Assembly: GCF_000195915.1 (NCBI RefSeq)
Contig: NC_002578.1
Location: 186,001-250,000 of the forward strand
Length of the DNA stretch: 64,000 bases
Reading direction: 5' to 3'
Source of the DNA: Thermoplasma acidophilum DSM 1728
GTDB lineage: Archaea > Thermoplasmatota > Thermoplasmata > Thermoplasmatales > Thermoplasmataceae
Shown here: one piece after another, positions 42,027-50,681 of the stretch
How the letters are laid out: the number at the start of each line of letters is the position of its first letter
How positions within the stretch are numbered: the stretch's first letter is position 1
The notes under the pieces: generated by a model
Databases searched by the model: none
Seen by the model: only the letters and a program-made list of their open reading frames with translations
Told to the model about the DNA's origin: nothing
Made by a program: the position numbers and the translations under genes

Positions 42027-43499
42027 TTGAACTGCATCGTGAAAATGCGTATGACCATATCGGAGAACGATCTGATACTGATCCCGGTTCTCGCAGGCGT
42101 CATGATGGGTGCCATAGACAGCACAATAGTTGTGCTCGCGCTTCCAACAATATCAGACAGCTTAAGGGCGCCCCTGTCGCTGTCGATCTGGATAATACTG
42201 GCATATCTTCTGACTGCAGCTGTGACCACCACACAGTTTGGCCGCCTGGGGGACATGAAATCCAGGAAGGCCATATTCAACAGTGGCATGATAATATTTA
42301 CGGCAGGTTCCTTCCTTTGCGGAATATCCCCGAACATAGAATCACTTATGGCCTTCAGGTTTGTACAGGCCGCCGGTGGATCCATGATGCAGGCGAACTC
42401 CGGATCGATCATAGCTGATAATTTTCCACCCAACCTCAGGGGCAGGGCATACGGATACACATCAGTTGGCTGGAATTCAGGCGCAACCCTCGGCATAGTC
42501 CTCGGTGGAATCATAACGACGCTGATAGGATGGCGCTACATCTTCTATATAAATGTCCCCATAGGAATCATCTCGTTCTATTTCGCGATGAAGTACATAG
42601 GGAAGGGGGAGAGCCACATGGCGCATCTGGACATTCCAGGCGTGGCAGCGCTTTCGGCTGCTCTGATCTCCATATCCTATGCCGCAACAGACTTCACATC
42701 TCACGGGATCGACAGGTTGAATGAAGCACTACTGATAGCGGGTGCAATACTGATCATTGTGTTCGTACTCATTGAAAGATCCAGTAAAGAGGCGCTTCTG
42801 CCTATCAACATGTTCAGGAACAGGGTGTTCAACTTCTCCATAATGGCATCGTTTCTCCAGAGTCTGGGATTCCTGGCCGTCACGTTCATAATAATAATGT
42901 ATCTGCAGGGCCTGCGTGGGCTGACGCCGCTGGACAGCTCCCTGTTGCTTGTCCCGGGATACGTTCTTGGTGGTTTCACAGGCCCAATATTTGGGCGATT
43001 ATCAGACAGGATCGGCGCAAGGATACCCGCCACGCTTGGCATGCTTATGATGGCAGTGGCCGTGCTATTATACATGCGCCTTACGCTCACAACATCGATA
43101 TACTATGTGATACCAATATCGATAATATCGGGGTTGGGATCATCCATGTTCTTCCCGGCTAACAACAGTGCAGTAATGGCAAGCTCCCCCGTCAAGACAT
43201 ACGGCGCAGCTTCAGGTCTGCTGCGTACAATGGCCAATATAGGCATGCTTGGATCATTCGTTCTTGCAATAACGGTATCCACGCTGTCCATACCGAGATA
43301 TATAGCGTTTGAGGTCTTCGCCGGCGTGGGGCATCTTGTTGGCGGTGTGTCCGCATCTTTCCTGAGCGGCATACATACGGCTCTTGCGGTATCGCTCGGC
43401 ATAATTCTCATCGGCGCTCTCTTTTCCTTCATAAGGGGGAAGGAGGAGAGGAGCAGGGGTTCGGTGACCATCCAGAAGGGCAGTGAGAATGCCAAGTGA
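42027..43499 (+). CDS. MFS drug-resistance transporter (DHA2, 14-TMS)
   Basis: 490 residues with 14 hydrophobic segments. The DHA2 signatures are present: LAGVMMGAIDSTIVVLALPT in helix 1 (DxTIVNVALP-like), QFGRLGDMKSRKAIF after helix 2, GWNSGATLGIVLGGIITTLI as motif C in helix 5, and GRLSDRIGARIPAT in the second half. Such EmrB/QacA-type proteins export hydrophobic drugs by proton antiport. Start at 42027 is used; Met7 or Met9 (42045, 42051) are also possible. It is not linked in an operon with neighbours; a TnpB relic follows its 3' end. Confidence 0.87.
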   Translation: MNCIVKMRMTISENDLILIPVLAGVMMGAIDSTIVVLALPTISDSLRAPLSLSIWIILAYLLTAAVTTTQFGRLGDMKSRKAIFNSGMIIFTAGSFLCGISPNIESLMAFRFVQAAGGSMMQANSGSIIADNFPPNLRGRAYGYTSVGWNSGATLGIVLGGIITTLIGWRYIFYINVPIGIISFYFAMKYIGKGESHMAHLDIPGVAALSAALISISYAATDFTSHGIDRLNEALLIAGAILIIVFVLIERSSKEALLPINMFRNRVFNFSIMASFLQSLGFLAVTFIIIMYLQGLRGLTPLDSSLLLVPGYVLGGFTGPIFGRLSDRIGARIPATLGMLMMAVAVLLYMRLTLTTSIYYVIPISIISGLGSSMFFPANNSAVMASSPVKTYGAASGLLRTMANIGMLGSFVLAITVSTLSIPRYIAFEVFAGVGHLVGGVSASFLSGIHTALAVSLGIILIGALFSFIRGKEERSRGSVTIQKGSENAK

Positions 43500-43690
43500 T
43501 CTACTGCGATGAGAAGGCATCGGTTCATCCATATTCAGCGATGCATTGCCAATACTCAATGATTCGTGTACCCAGCCAGCGGTATCCCCACAGACGCTAG
43601 TTCCGAATGCACCAGCCCTGCCCTTCCCGTGTCCTGAGGATTGCAGGCTTTTCCGCTGGGGGCATGCACGTGTGTCATCTGCCTGAAGAT
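43500..43690 (-). pseudogene. TnpB C-terminal tail relic, copy C
   Basis: Read on the minus strand, one frame gives GRAGAFGTSVCGDTAG, then VHESLSIGNASLNMDEPMPS and HRSRSLGI. This aligns with the tails of copies A and B (CGDTAG and SLNQE-PTPSRSRSL) and is the best preserved of the three. Upstream sequence of about 75 nt (GATCTTCAGGCAGATGACAC and onward) aligns with copy A at the same distance. Catalytic motifs are missing and the rest of the gene is absent. It fills the gap between the MFS gene and the ABC exporter. Confidence 0.78.
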
Positions 43691-43765
43691 CGGACTTTAT
43701 CAGCTTCCTTTATACTCAAAACGTCCCTATAACAATGTCTTTATATTTTTTCAAATTGACCAGAT

Positions 43766-44683
43766 GTGCCCGATAAAGTGATAGAGGTCGAACACCTCCG
43801 GCAGACCTACGATGGCAGGACATTTGTCGTAGATGACGTTTCATTTTATGTGCTTAAGGGTGAGATCTATGGCCTCCTTGGCAAAAACGGTGCCGGAAAG
43901 ACCACAACGATAAGGACGATGACAACGATACTCCCGGTTCATTACGGAAAGGTAAGGATCCTTGGCATGGATGTATCCGAAAACGCGGAGAAGATAAGGA
44001 GACGCATAGGCGTGGTTCTTCAGAACGAGTCCTTCGACTTCGCCAGCGTCGAGCGAAACCTGAAGGTTTACGGCATGCTCTGGGATGTTCCCAGGGAGGT
44101 GCTGAAGGCCAGGATAGAGGAGGTGCTTGAGGTCTTCGATCTGGGCCAGCTGAGGAAGGTGAGGGCTATGGAGCTCTCGGGAGGGCAGAAAAAGCGTTTA
44201 CAGGTTGCCAGGGAATTCCTGCATGACATGGACCTGCTGTTTCTCGACGAACCAACGGTGGGCCTGGATCCGATAATGCGCCGTTCCGTCCTGAATTACA
44301 TAAGGGACAAGGCCAGAAAGGGCCTTACCGTTCTTTACACAACCCAGATCATGGAGGAGGCAGATTACCTGTGCGACAGGATCGCCATCATGAACAGGGG
44401 CAAGATCGTGGCAGAGGGTACAAGTTCAGATCTAAAGTCAAAATATGGCGATCTCAAAACAATACATGTCGTGGTGTCAGGCGAAATCGATTACGAGGAT
44501 CTAAGGGCGAAGTTTCCTGAGGACGTCCTGTTTGATAATGAGGAGATACGCATCGTATCGAAGAACGTGGAGGACATACTGCCAGATCTCATAATATACC
44601 TGAAGACGAAGGGTATAAGGATAGAAAGAATAAGTGTAGAGGAGAGCAGCCTTGACGATGTATTCCTGAAGGTGGTATCATGA
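43766..44683 (+). CDS. ABC transporter ATP-binding protein (DrrA-like)
   Basis: 305 residues starting with GTG. Walker A is GLLGKNGAGKTTT, the signature is LSGGQKKRLQVAR, Walker B is LLFLDEPTVGLDP and the switch region reads YTTQIMEEAD, with Gln in place of the common His, a substitution also found in the DrrA subgroup. The C-terminal 80-residue domain is typical of drug or antibiotic exporters. Stop overlaps the permease start by 4 nt (ATGA). The two form a simple exporter with unknown cargo. Confidence 0.92.
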   Translation: MPDKVIEVEHLRQTYDGRTFVVDDVSFYVLKGEIYGLLGKNGAGKTTTIRTMTTILPVHYGKVRILGMDVSENAEKIRRRIGVVLQNESFDFASVERNLKVYGMLWDVPREVLKARIEEVLEVFDLGQLRKVRAMELSGGQKKRLQVAREFLHDMDLLFLDEPTVGLDPIMRRSVLNYIRDKARKGLTVLYTTQIMEEADYLCDRIAIMNRGKIVAEGTSSDLKSKYGDLKTIHVVVSGEIDYEDLRAKFPEDVLFDNEEIRIVSKNVEDILPDLIIYLKTKGIRIERISVEESSLDDVFLKVVS

Positions 44684-45444
44684 TTCCGCCATCACTGCGC
44701 CTCACAGCCCGCAACTTGATAATAAACACGGATCCCGGCACGCTTCTGTTCCTGATAGGTCTCCCGTCCTTCTATCTAATAGTCCTCGGTCTGATGTTCC
44801 AGGCCCTGATCCCCAACGTTATATTCGATGGGCGATCTATAAGCTACGCACAGTTCCTTTCTCCAGGCGTTGTGGCAATGCAGCCGTTCATAGCGGGATC
44901 AATAGGCGGAAGCATGCTCTGGTCCGACAGGCGCTGGGGCATGTTCGAGCAGCTTCTCGTTGGGCCGTTCCACAGGATAGATTACCTGCTCGGTATAATC
45001 TATGTATCAATGATATTCTCCGTTGGAGGGGCACTTCTGATGTTCCTGGTATCGTACTTGCTGACCGGATTCGTTGTCCATTACTTAATGAACATAGTGC
45101 TCATTGTCATAGTGCTGCTCGTGTCTTCCATACTCTTCACTTCCTTGTTCTTGGTGCTTTCGGTTTTCATACGCACAATACAGACCTACAACACAGTGAC
45201 CATGTTCATATTCTTCATACTTGACTTCGCAAGTTCAGCATTCTACCCGATCAATGGCAGGACGCCGCTTGGCCTCAGGATAGTTTCCTATGCGAACCCA
45301 CTCACGTACATAGTTGATTCGGTGAGGGACATGATGTTCGCCAGATTAACTGGATCTGATCTAATATATGTTGGAATAGTGGTGGCTCTATCCGCCATAT
45401 TCTTTGTATTCGCAGCTCTATCATACAGAAAAGCCAAAATATGA
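44680..45444 (+). CDS. ABC-2 type transporter permease
   Basis: 254 residues with six hydrophobic segments in ABC-2 arrangement: an N-terminal soluble segment (LTARNLIINTDPGT) that precedes the first helix, and the conserved end of the fifth helix with SYANPLTYIVDSVRDM, the ABC-2 signature (NPLTY) near residue 205. It pairs with the preceding ATPase through a 4-nt overlap. Substrate: probably a hydrophobic compound, by homology to DrrB-like proteins; not verifiable. Confidence 0.9.
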   Translation: MIPPSLRLTARNLIINTDPGTLLFLIGLPSFYLIVLGLMFQALIPNVIFDGRSISYAQFLSPGVVAMQPFIAGSIGGSMLWSDRRWGMFEQLLVGPFHRIDYLLGIIYVSMIFSVGGALLMFLVSYLLTGFVVHYLMNIVLIVIVLLVSSILFTSLFLVLSVFIRTIQTYNTVTMFIFFILDFASSAFYPINGRTPLGLRIVSYANPLTYIVDSVRDMMFARLTGSDLIYVGIVVALSAIFFVFAALSYRKAKI

Positions 45445-45507
45445 AAATGAAAAGGTTTATCCCTGAATTTTTCCTTGATAGCATGAGGTTCGGAAGGAGA
45501 TGAGGCC

Positions 45508-46125
45508 ATGTTCAGGGACAGAACAGAGGCCGGGCGCATACTTGCCGGCAAGATACAGAAGCCAGCCGGAAGCTGCACGGTCACCGGCATCGCGAGAGGT
45601 GGGATCGTCACCGCCAGGCCGATCGCCGATATACTCGGCTGCGATCTCACGACCATAATAGTCAAGAAGATAGGCCACCCTGAAGATCCGGAGTTCGCAA
45701 TAGGCGCCATAGCTGAAGGGCAGGAAAGAAAACCGTACCTGAGCCCGTTCTCATCGGGGGTGGACAGAGAAGCCATACAGTACGCCGTGAGCAGGCTTAT
45801 GAACGATATAGCGGAAATGCGTGCATCGATCGGTAAAGAAAACTCAGTTTTCCGCAGAAAATGGGATTCCGTTTTGCTGGTGGACGACGGTTCGGCTACT
45901 GGGGCAACCATCGTGGCCGCCCTGAGGAGCATAAGATCCTCTGTTACGAAGAACGTATCGGTTGCTGTACCCGTTCTGAGCGAGGAGGCATATGATCTCA
46001 TACGATCAGAGGGTGTGCAGATATACTACGTGGAGATGCCCTATGATTTCGAAGCGGTGAGCGAGTTCTATTCTGATTTCAGGGAAGTGACCATTGAAGA
46101 TCTGGCGGCTGTTCTGGGGCATTAG
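45508..46125 (+). CDS. Phosphoribosyltransferase-fold protein
   Basis: 205 residues of the type I PRTase fold. The PRPP-binding motif is VLLVDDGSATGATIV at residues 122-136, and IARGGIV (about residues 28-34) is the first loop. This resembles the broad group of predicted phosphoribosyltransferases annotated in archaea without an assigned base. It may act on a nucleobase but the specificity hood is short and not diagnostic. It stands between the ABC exporter and tRNA-Trp. Confidence 0.8.
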   Translation: MFRDRTEAGRILAGKIQKPAGSCTVTGIARGGIVTARPIADILGCDLTTIIVKKIGHPEDPEFAIGAIAEGQERKPYLSPFSSGVDREAIQYAVSRLMNDIAEMRASIGKENSVFRRKWDSVLLVDDGSATGATIVAALRSIRSSVTKNVSVAVPVLSEEAYDLIRSEGVQIYYVEMPYDFEAVSEFYSDFREVTIEDLAAVLGH

Positions 46126-46159
46126 CTTTTACTTATACTGCGGATGTGATGCCAGGTTT

Positions 46160-46227
46160 CCGCGGGTGCAGTTAAACCTACGAAATTGATATATATGATA
46201 CAAACATCACTTTCTGAAAACCCGCGG
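46160..46227. promoter_or_regulatory. TATA element bracketed by CCGCGGG/CCCGCGG inverted repeat upstream of tRNA-Trp
   Basis: CCGCGGG (46160-46166) and CCCGCGG (46221-46227) are exact reverse complements. Between them lies the AT-rich TTGATATATATGATAC (46187-46202), a plausible TATA box for tRNA-Trp, whose 5' end is 76 nt further on. The function of the repeat is unclear. Confidence 0.4.
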
Positions 46228-46277
46228 GGATTCACGAGGCCGGCATATCTGTGCGGATCGTTGAAACTTCGGCGGAA

Positions 46278-46417
46278 GGGGACATGGGGTAATGGCATCC
46301 TGACGGGCTCCAGTCAGGAGATGATTAGAAACAGGGTCATCTGATTTGATGATGAGTGACTGGAACTATGATCCAGGAAGAGACCCGTAGATCTGGGTTC
46401 AACTCCCAGTGTCCCCA
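46278..46417 (+). tRNA. tRNA-Trp (CCA) with a 69-nt intron
   Basis: The mature tRNA of about 71 nt comes from exons 46278-46313 and 46383-46417. The acceptor GGGGACA pairs with TGTCCCC, followed by discriminator A; the D stem is GGGT/ATCC; the anticodon stem is ACGGG/CCCGT; anticodon CCA is at 46310-46312; T stem CTGGG/CCCAG encloses TTCAACT. The intron follows position 37, the canonical place for archaeal introns removed by the splicing endonuclease at a bulge-helix-bulge. A two-base TG between D stem and anticodon stem is slightly unusual. Exact splice points could move by a base. Confidence 0.92.
46314..46382 (+). ncRNA. Box C/D guide RNA within the tRNA-Trp intron
   Basis: The intron contains ordered elements of a box C/D guide: C-like ATGATTA (46321-46327), D' CTGA (46341-46344), C' ATGATGA (46349-46355) and D-like ATGA (46368-46371). 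TGACTGGA (46357-46364) is fully complementary to TCCAGTCA (46309-46316) of the unspliced precursor, placing C34 five nucleotides from box D. GGGTC (46334-46338) pairs with GACCC (46382-46386), placing C39 five nucleotides from box D'. In Haloferax the homologous intron guides methylation at 34 and 39, as I recall. Confidence 0.75.
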
Positions 46418-46677
46418 TTCTAATTCACGTTAGAATCTGTGATTTGGAATCAGCAGTATAATGTGCACATTCAAAGGCAGGTGAAGCCCACCATTAGAAG
46501 GTTTCAATTCCTGCATTGTGAAACTAGCTGTCGTGAAAAGCGCTGTCGTGTTCTTTCAGGATCGACACTTAATTCATTCTCCGTTTCAACTTTCCGATCT
46601 AGGGTCCGATCAGACAGGCCATTTTCTCCAGATACATGCTACAAAATGGTTATGTTCCATGCTCATTTCGAATTTCT

Positions 46678-47475
46678 ATGGCAGGAATGGATGTGGAATT
46701 CAACACCAAGAATGACGTAATAAAGGCATATTTATCGCGCCCAGATGACGGCATGAGGCATCCCGGCATAGTGGTGATACACGAGATATTCGGTCTTGAC
46801 GATCACATCAGGTCCGTGGCGGACAGGATCTCACGCGAAGGCTATGTGGCGCTGGCCCCAGATCTCTTTTCAAGCCACGAACTCTCTGCAAAGATAACCA
46901 GAGAGGGCATACTCGAGAGCATGAAATTCATCATGAGCATTCCCCCGGAGAAGCAGCGGGATGATTCATACAGAAACTCTCTTCTTAATTCAATGCCGGA
47001 GGAAAAGAGAAGGATAATGTCCAGCACCTATTCCGCTCTCTTTGTAAACAGGCCAACACAGCTGCTTACGGAATACCTAGAATACGCCGTTGATTACCTG
47101 AAGGGCATCGGCGTAACCAGTGTGGGTTCGGTTGGTTTCTGTTTCGGCGGAGGCATGTCCGCGAATCTGGGATGCACGGGCAAGGTTGACGCTACGGTGA
47201 TATTTTACGGTGAGAACCCTGATCCCATAGATAAGGTCAAGGGAATGAAGAGTGTGCTTGGTCTTTATGCCGGAGAAGATCACAGGATCACTTCACGCGT
47301 TCCAGAGCTACTGGCCAAGCTGATAGAGTTCAGCATCCCCGTGACAATAAAGGTGTACCCGGGGGCCTATCATGCCTTCTTCAACGATACAAGGCCGCAG
47401 ATATACAACGAGGCAGCTGCGAAGGATGCCTGGAACATGATGCTGTACTTCTTCAGGACGCAGCTTGGCCCTTAG
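46678..47475 (+). CDS. Dienelactone hydrolase family protein
   Basis: 265 residues from ATG 46678 (ATG 46687 is an alternative start closer to DVEFNTKN). The family triad is visible: Cys nucleophile in GFCFGGG (Cys154 from 46678), Asp200 in YAGEDHRI and His231 in GAYHAFFND; Glu36 in HEIFGLDD supports the nucleophile, as in dienelactone hydrolase. The length is slightly above the 236-residue enzymes. The natural substrate may be a lactone or ester; there is no linked aromatic degradation cluster, so it is open. It is convergent with the acyl-CoA synthetase gene. Confidence 0.86.
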   Translation: MAGMDVEFNTKNDVIKAYLSRPDDGMRHPGIVVIHEIFGLDDHIRSVADRISREGYVALAPDLFSSHELSAKITREGILESMKFIMSIPPEKQRDDSYRNSLLNSMPEEKRRIMSSTYSALFVNRPTQLLTEYLEYAVDYLKGIGVTSVGSVGFCFGGGMSANLGCTGKVDATVIFYGENPDPIDKVKGMKSVLGLYAGEDHRITSRVPELLAKLIEFSIPVTIKVYPGAYHAFFNDTRPQIYNEAAAKDAWNMMLYFFRTQLGP

Positions 47476-47489
47476 TTGATAAGGATCTC

Positions 47490-49349
47490 CTAAGCCTGGC
47501 GAAGGGCAACCTTCCCAAGGTCATCTATTTCCCTTATCACGTCGCCGTCGTCGGTGTTGCTCACATCGCCAACGGGAAGGCCGCAGAAGGCGGATCTTAT
47601 CACCCTCCTCATGATCTTGCCGTTCCTTGTCTTCGGTATTCTGGATATGCGCACCACATGGGCGGGCGTGAATGGCTTTCCCATGCCAACCTCTATCTGC
47701 TTTGCAATTCTCCCGCTCAGGCCCGGTTCGCCGACGTAGAAGACGGCGAGAACCTCCCCTTTGACGCTGTCAGGTATCGATACCACCGCGCATTCCGTCA
47801 CGCCGCTGACACGCATCACCATATCCTCAACTTCATTGGGGCCAACGCGTTTCCCGGCGATCTTTATCACGTCATCGGATCTACCGTAAAGGTAGAAGTA
47901 GCCTTCTTCATCCATCTCACCGAAGTCTCCATGGAACCATATATCTTTGAATTTCGACCAGTAAGTTTCGAGGTACTTCTCCCTGTTATTCCAAAGCCCG
48001 CGTGTCATTGATGGGCTTGGAAACTTTGCCACAAGGTACCCCACCGTGTTGTATACCTCCCTTCCCTCCTCGTTGAATATCGATGCGTTCATGCCAAGTC
48101 CCCTGTAGAGGCATCTGGGTTTCTGCGGTATGGCCGGATTTGAGGCAAGGAAGCACCCTATTATGTCTGTGCCGCCGGATATGTTTGAAATCGATGCACG
48201 GCCGCGGCCGAGTATGCTGAACAGGTATACCCATGACTCCTCGTCCCATGGCTCCCCAGTTGATCCGAATACCCTCACGGTATCGAACGTCCTGCTCGTG
48301 CCCCTGAACTTTATCATCCTGACCACCGTGGGAGAGAGGCCAAGGAGCGTTACGCCGTTATCGTGCACAATATCGAATATCCTGTCAGGATCGGGATAGT
48401 CTATTGCGCCGTCGTAGAGGAATATCGTGCCGTGAAGCGCATTCGTGCCAATAAGCGCCCATGGGCCCATCATCCAGCCAAGGTCAGTTATCCAGTGCAG
48501 CACATCGTTCTCTTTCAGATCCATGTAATACTTGACTTCCTTGGCTATGTTGACTAGCGCGCCGCCATGCACATGTACCGTGCCCTTTGGCTTTCCAGTA
48601 GTTCCTGATGTGTAGAGCATTATGGCAGGGTCTTCGCTCGATGTACGCTCCACTGGCACATTTTTGCCGCCGCTGACAGCATCTTCAAATCTGTAGAAAT
48701 CTGTGCGATCGGCATCCATTATCGTTTTCATATTGATGCTCCTTGCGACCGCGGACATATCGATGGCCTTTCCCTTCCTCCTGTACGATGCAGACGTTAT
48801 CATGAGGCTCGATCCTGAATCTTCGATCCTGTTCCTGACAGCATCAACTCCGTAGCCAGAGAACATCGGCACAGCTATGGCACCGATGCGGAGGACGGCA
48901 TAGAACGCTATTGCGCTGTTAGCATTGAATGGCATGTATATGGCGACCCTGTCCCCCCTGCCTATGCCCATGTCATGGATGGCCGAAGATAAGGCCGAGA
49001 CCTTTCTGTTGAGTTCCGAGTATGACATTTTTGATTTATAGCCATCCTCAGATTCATACACTATGGCAGTATTTTCGGAATCGGAGTAGCGTTCCACCGC
49101 ATTATACTCGATGTTGATTCTGCCGCCGGTGAACCATTTCGCCCACGGTACGCCTTCGGATAGATCCATTACATGGTCGAATTTTTTGAAGAATTCCAGG
49201 CCGAGATCATCTATAACCCTTGGCCAGAACCACTCAGGATCCCTGTCGGCCCTGGCGTAGAGATCCTTTACGGTCATCCCAAGGGATGAGGCGAATCGCC
49301 CAAGATTGGTTTCCGCGATGGCTTCATCGGACGGCTTATAATAGAACAT
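47490..49349 (-). CDS. AMP-forming acyl-CoA synthetase (acetyl/propionyl-CoA synthetase-like)
   Basis: 619 residues with ANL-superfamily motifs: LYTSGTTGKPKGTVH (P-loop like), the GEPWDEESW motif, YWSKFKDIWFHGDFGEMDEEGY with the essential hinge region, and a C-terminal KTRNGKIMRR with the catalytic lysine. An N-terminal ACAS_N-like segment (WFWPRVIDDLGLEFFKKFDH) places it near acetyl/propionyl-CoA synthetases rather than long-chain ones. It activates a carboxylate to acyl-CoA using ATP. It lies 95 nt after the acyl-CoA dehydrogenase gene on the same strand, suggesting a shared role in short or branched acyl metabolism. Confidence 0.87.
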   Translation of the reverse strand: MFYYKPSDEAIAETNLGRFASSLGMTVKDLYARADRDPEWFWPRVIDDLGLEFFKKFDHVMDLSEGVPWAKWFTGGRINIEYNAVERYSDSENTAIVYESEDGYKSKMSYSELNRKVSALSSAIHDMGIGRGDRVAIYMPFNANSAIAFYAVLRIGAIAVPMFSGYGVDAVRNRIEDSGSSLMITSASYRRKGKAIDMSAVARSINMKTIMDADRTDFYRFEDAVSGGKNVPVERTSSEDPAIMLYTSGTTGKPKGTVHVHGGALVNIAKEVKYYMDLKENDVLHWITDLGWMMGPWALIGTNALHGTIFLYDGAIDYPDPDRIFDIVHDNGVTLLGLSPTVVRMIKFRGTSRTFDTVRVFGSTGEPWDEESWVYLFSILGRGRASISNISGGTDIIGCFLASNPAIPQKPRCLYRGLGMNASIFNEEGREVYNTVGYLVAKFPSPSMTRGLWNNREKYLETYWSKFKDIWFHGDFGEMDEEGYFYLYGRSDDVIKIAGKRVGPNEVEDMVMRVSGVTECAVVSIPDSVKGEVLAVFYVGEPGLSGRIAKQIEVGMGKPFTPAHVVRISRIPKTRNGKIMRRVIRSAFCGLPVGDVSNTDDGDVIREIDDLGKVALRQA

Positions 49350-49443
49350 AAGTGTACCAGTGAATTAATATATATAACATTTTTCGCATATCTAGTTTAT
49401 TCACCATAAATAATGATGGATTCTATGCACTCAATCTGAACGA

Positions 49444-50607
49444 TCACTCGATCCTTCTGCCCTCCTCGTACATCTTCACCAGGGATCTGGCGATCACGCG
49501 CTTCCTTATCTCAGTTGTTCCTGCACCTATCTGCCCCAGGATCGCGTCTCTCAGCAGCATTTCAATGCCGGTATCCTTTATGTATCCGTACCCGCCGAAG
49601 ATCTGAATCGCCTCTCTTGCTATGTATTCTGCTGATTCGGAAGCATACATGATCGCTGATGCAGCGTCTATTGGATCCATCATATCGAACTGCAGCTTCT
49701 CCAGAGCCCTGAAGGCAAGCATCCTGCTGGCCTCATACCTCACATACATGTACGAAAGCTTCTCCTGGATGAGCTCGAAGTCCGCGATGTGCTGCCCGAA
49801 CTGTTTCCTCTGTGAGGCATAGTTCACGGCCTCGTCTATGGCCCGCCTTGCCAGGCCTATGAATATGAATGCAAGTATCACACGCTCAGAGTTCAGTCCA
49901 GACATTATTATTTTTTTACCTGATCCTCTACCCCCTACTATCCTGCCAGGTTCGATCCTGACCCTGTTGAAGAATATCTCTCCGGTTGGCGAACCGCGCA
50001 TTCCCATCTTCTCAAGCGATCTCCCCCTGTTGAATCCGCCATCACTGGCCAGTACTATCACCGATGAGTATCCGTCACCGTCCCTGCTGTGAACCAGGAA
50101 AAGGTCTGCGTACGGCGCGTTGGTGATAAACATTTTGCTTCCTGAAAGGTAAAGTTCCCCATCGACTTCATCGATATGGGTTGACATGGCAAGGGCATCT
50201 GAACCGGATCCCGGCTCGGTGAGGCACAGCGATCCTATGTAGTCGCCGGAGGCAAGTTTCGGGACAAAGGTCTCCCTTATGTATTTCGACCCGTTCCTGT
50301 ATATGTTATCAAGGCACAGGTTGCTGTGAGCTCCATATGACAGCGCCAAAGATGGCGATGAATACCCAAGTTCATCCTCAATTATTGCCTGTGCAATGTA
50401 ACCTGCCCCACTGCCTCCGTATTCAGGGGGTACGGTCACCCCAAGATAGCCCATTTTCCCCATCATTCTGAATTTATCAACTGGAAAATAATCATCCCTG
50501 TCAATCTTTGATCGGAGCGGTTCTATCTCCCTCCGGACGAATTCCCTTATGGATGATCTTATCATTTCGGACGCATCTGTATAACCCTGCATTGGTATAT
50601 GTATCAT
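49444..50607 (-). CDS. Acyl-CoA dehydrogenase (isovaleryl-CoA-type active site)
   Basis: 387 residues with FAD-binding motifs CLTEPGSGSDA and KMFITNA, and a QRKQFGQHIADFELIQ region. The position where MCAD/SCAD carry their catalytic Glu (IYEGT) reads IGAGTTEIRK (360-369), so the base is missing there. Instead a Glu is present in NSERVILA (Glu241), corresponding to the site used by isovaleryl-CoA and long-chain types. This predicts a branched-chain or long-chain specificity and oxidation through ETF (26.7-28.4 kb). It lies next to the acyl-CoA synthetase. Confidence 0.88.
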   Translation of the reverse strand: MIHIPMQGYTDASEMIRSSIREFVRREIEPLRSKIDRDDYFPVDKFRMMGKMGYLGVTVPPEYGGSGAGYIAQAIIEDELGYSSPSLALSYGAHSNLCLDNIYRNGSKYIRETFVPKLASGDYIGSLCLTEPGSGSDALAMSTHIDEVDGELYLSGSKMFITNAPYADLFLVHSRDGDGYSSVIVLASDGGFNRGRSLEKMGMRGSPTGEIFFNRVRIEPGRIVGGRGSGKKIIMSGLNSERVILAFIFIGLARRAIDEAVNYASQRKQFGQHIADFELIQEKLSYMYVRYEASRMLAFRALEKLQFDMMDPIDAASAIMYASESAEYIAREAIQIFGGYGYIKDTGIEMLLRDAILGQIGAGTTEIRKRVIARSLVKMYEEGRRIE

Positions 50608-50681
50608 ATTTAAGCTATATATAGTTTATTAGATTATGATGGCATAATTTACATATAGATAAATCATACTTTGATCATGTA

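Noticed and set aside
46486-46532. GTTTCA ... TGAAAC segment resembling a CRISPR repeat
   Set aside because: There is a single copy with no spacer-repeat periodicity and no cas genes in the window.
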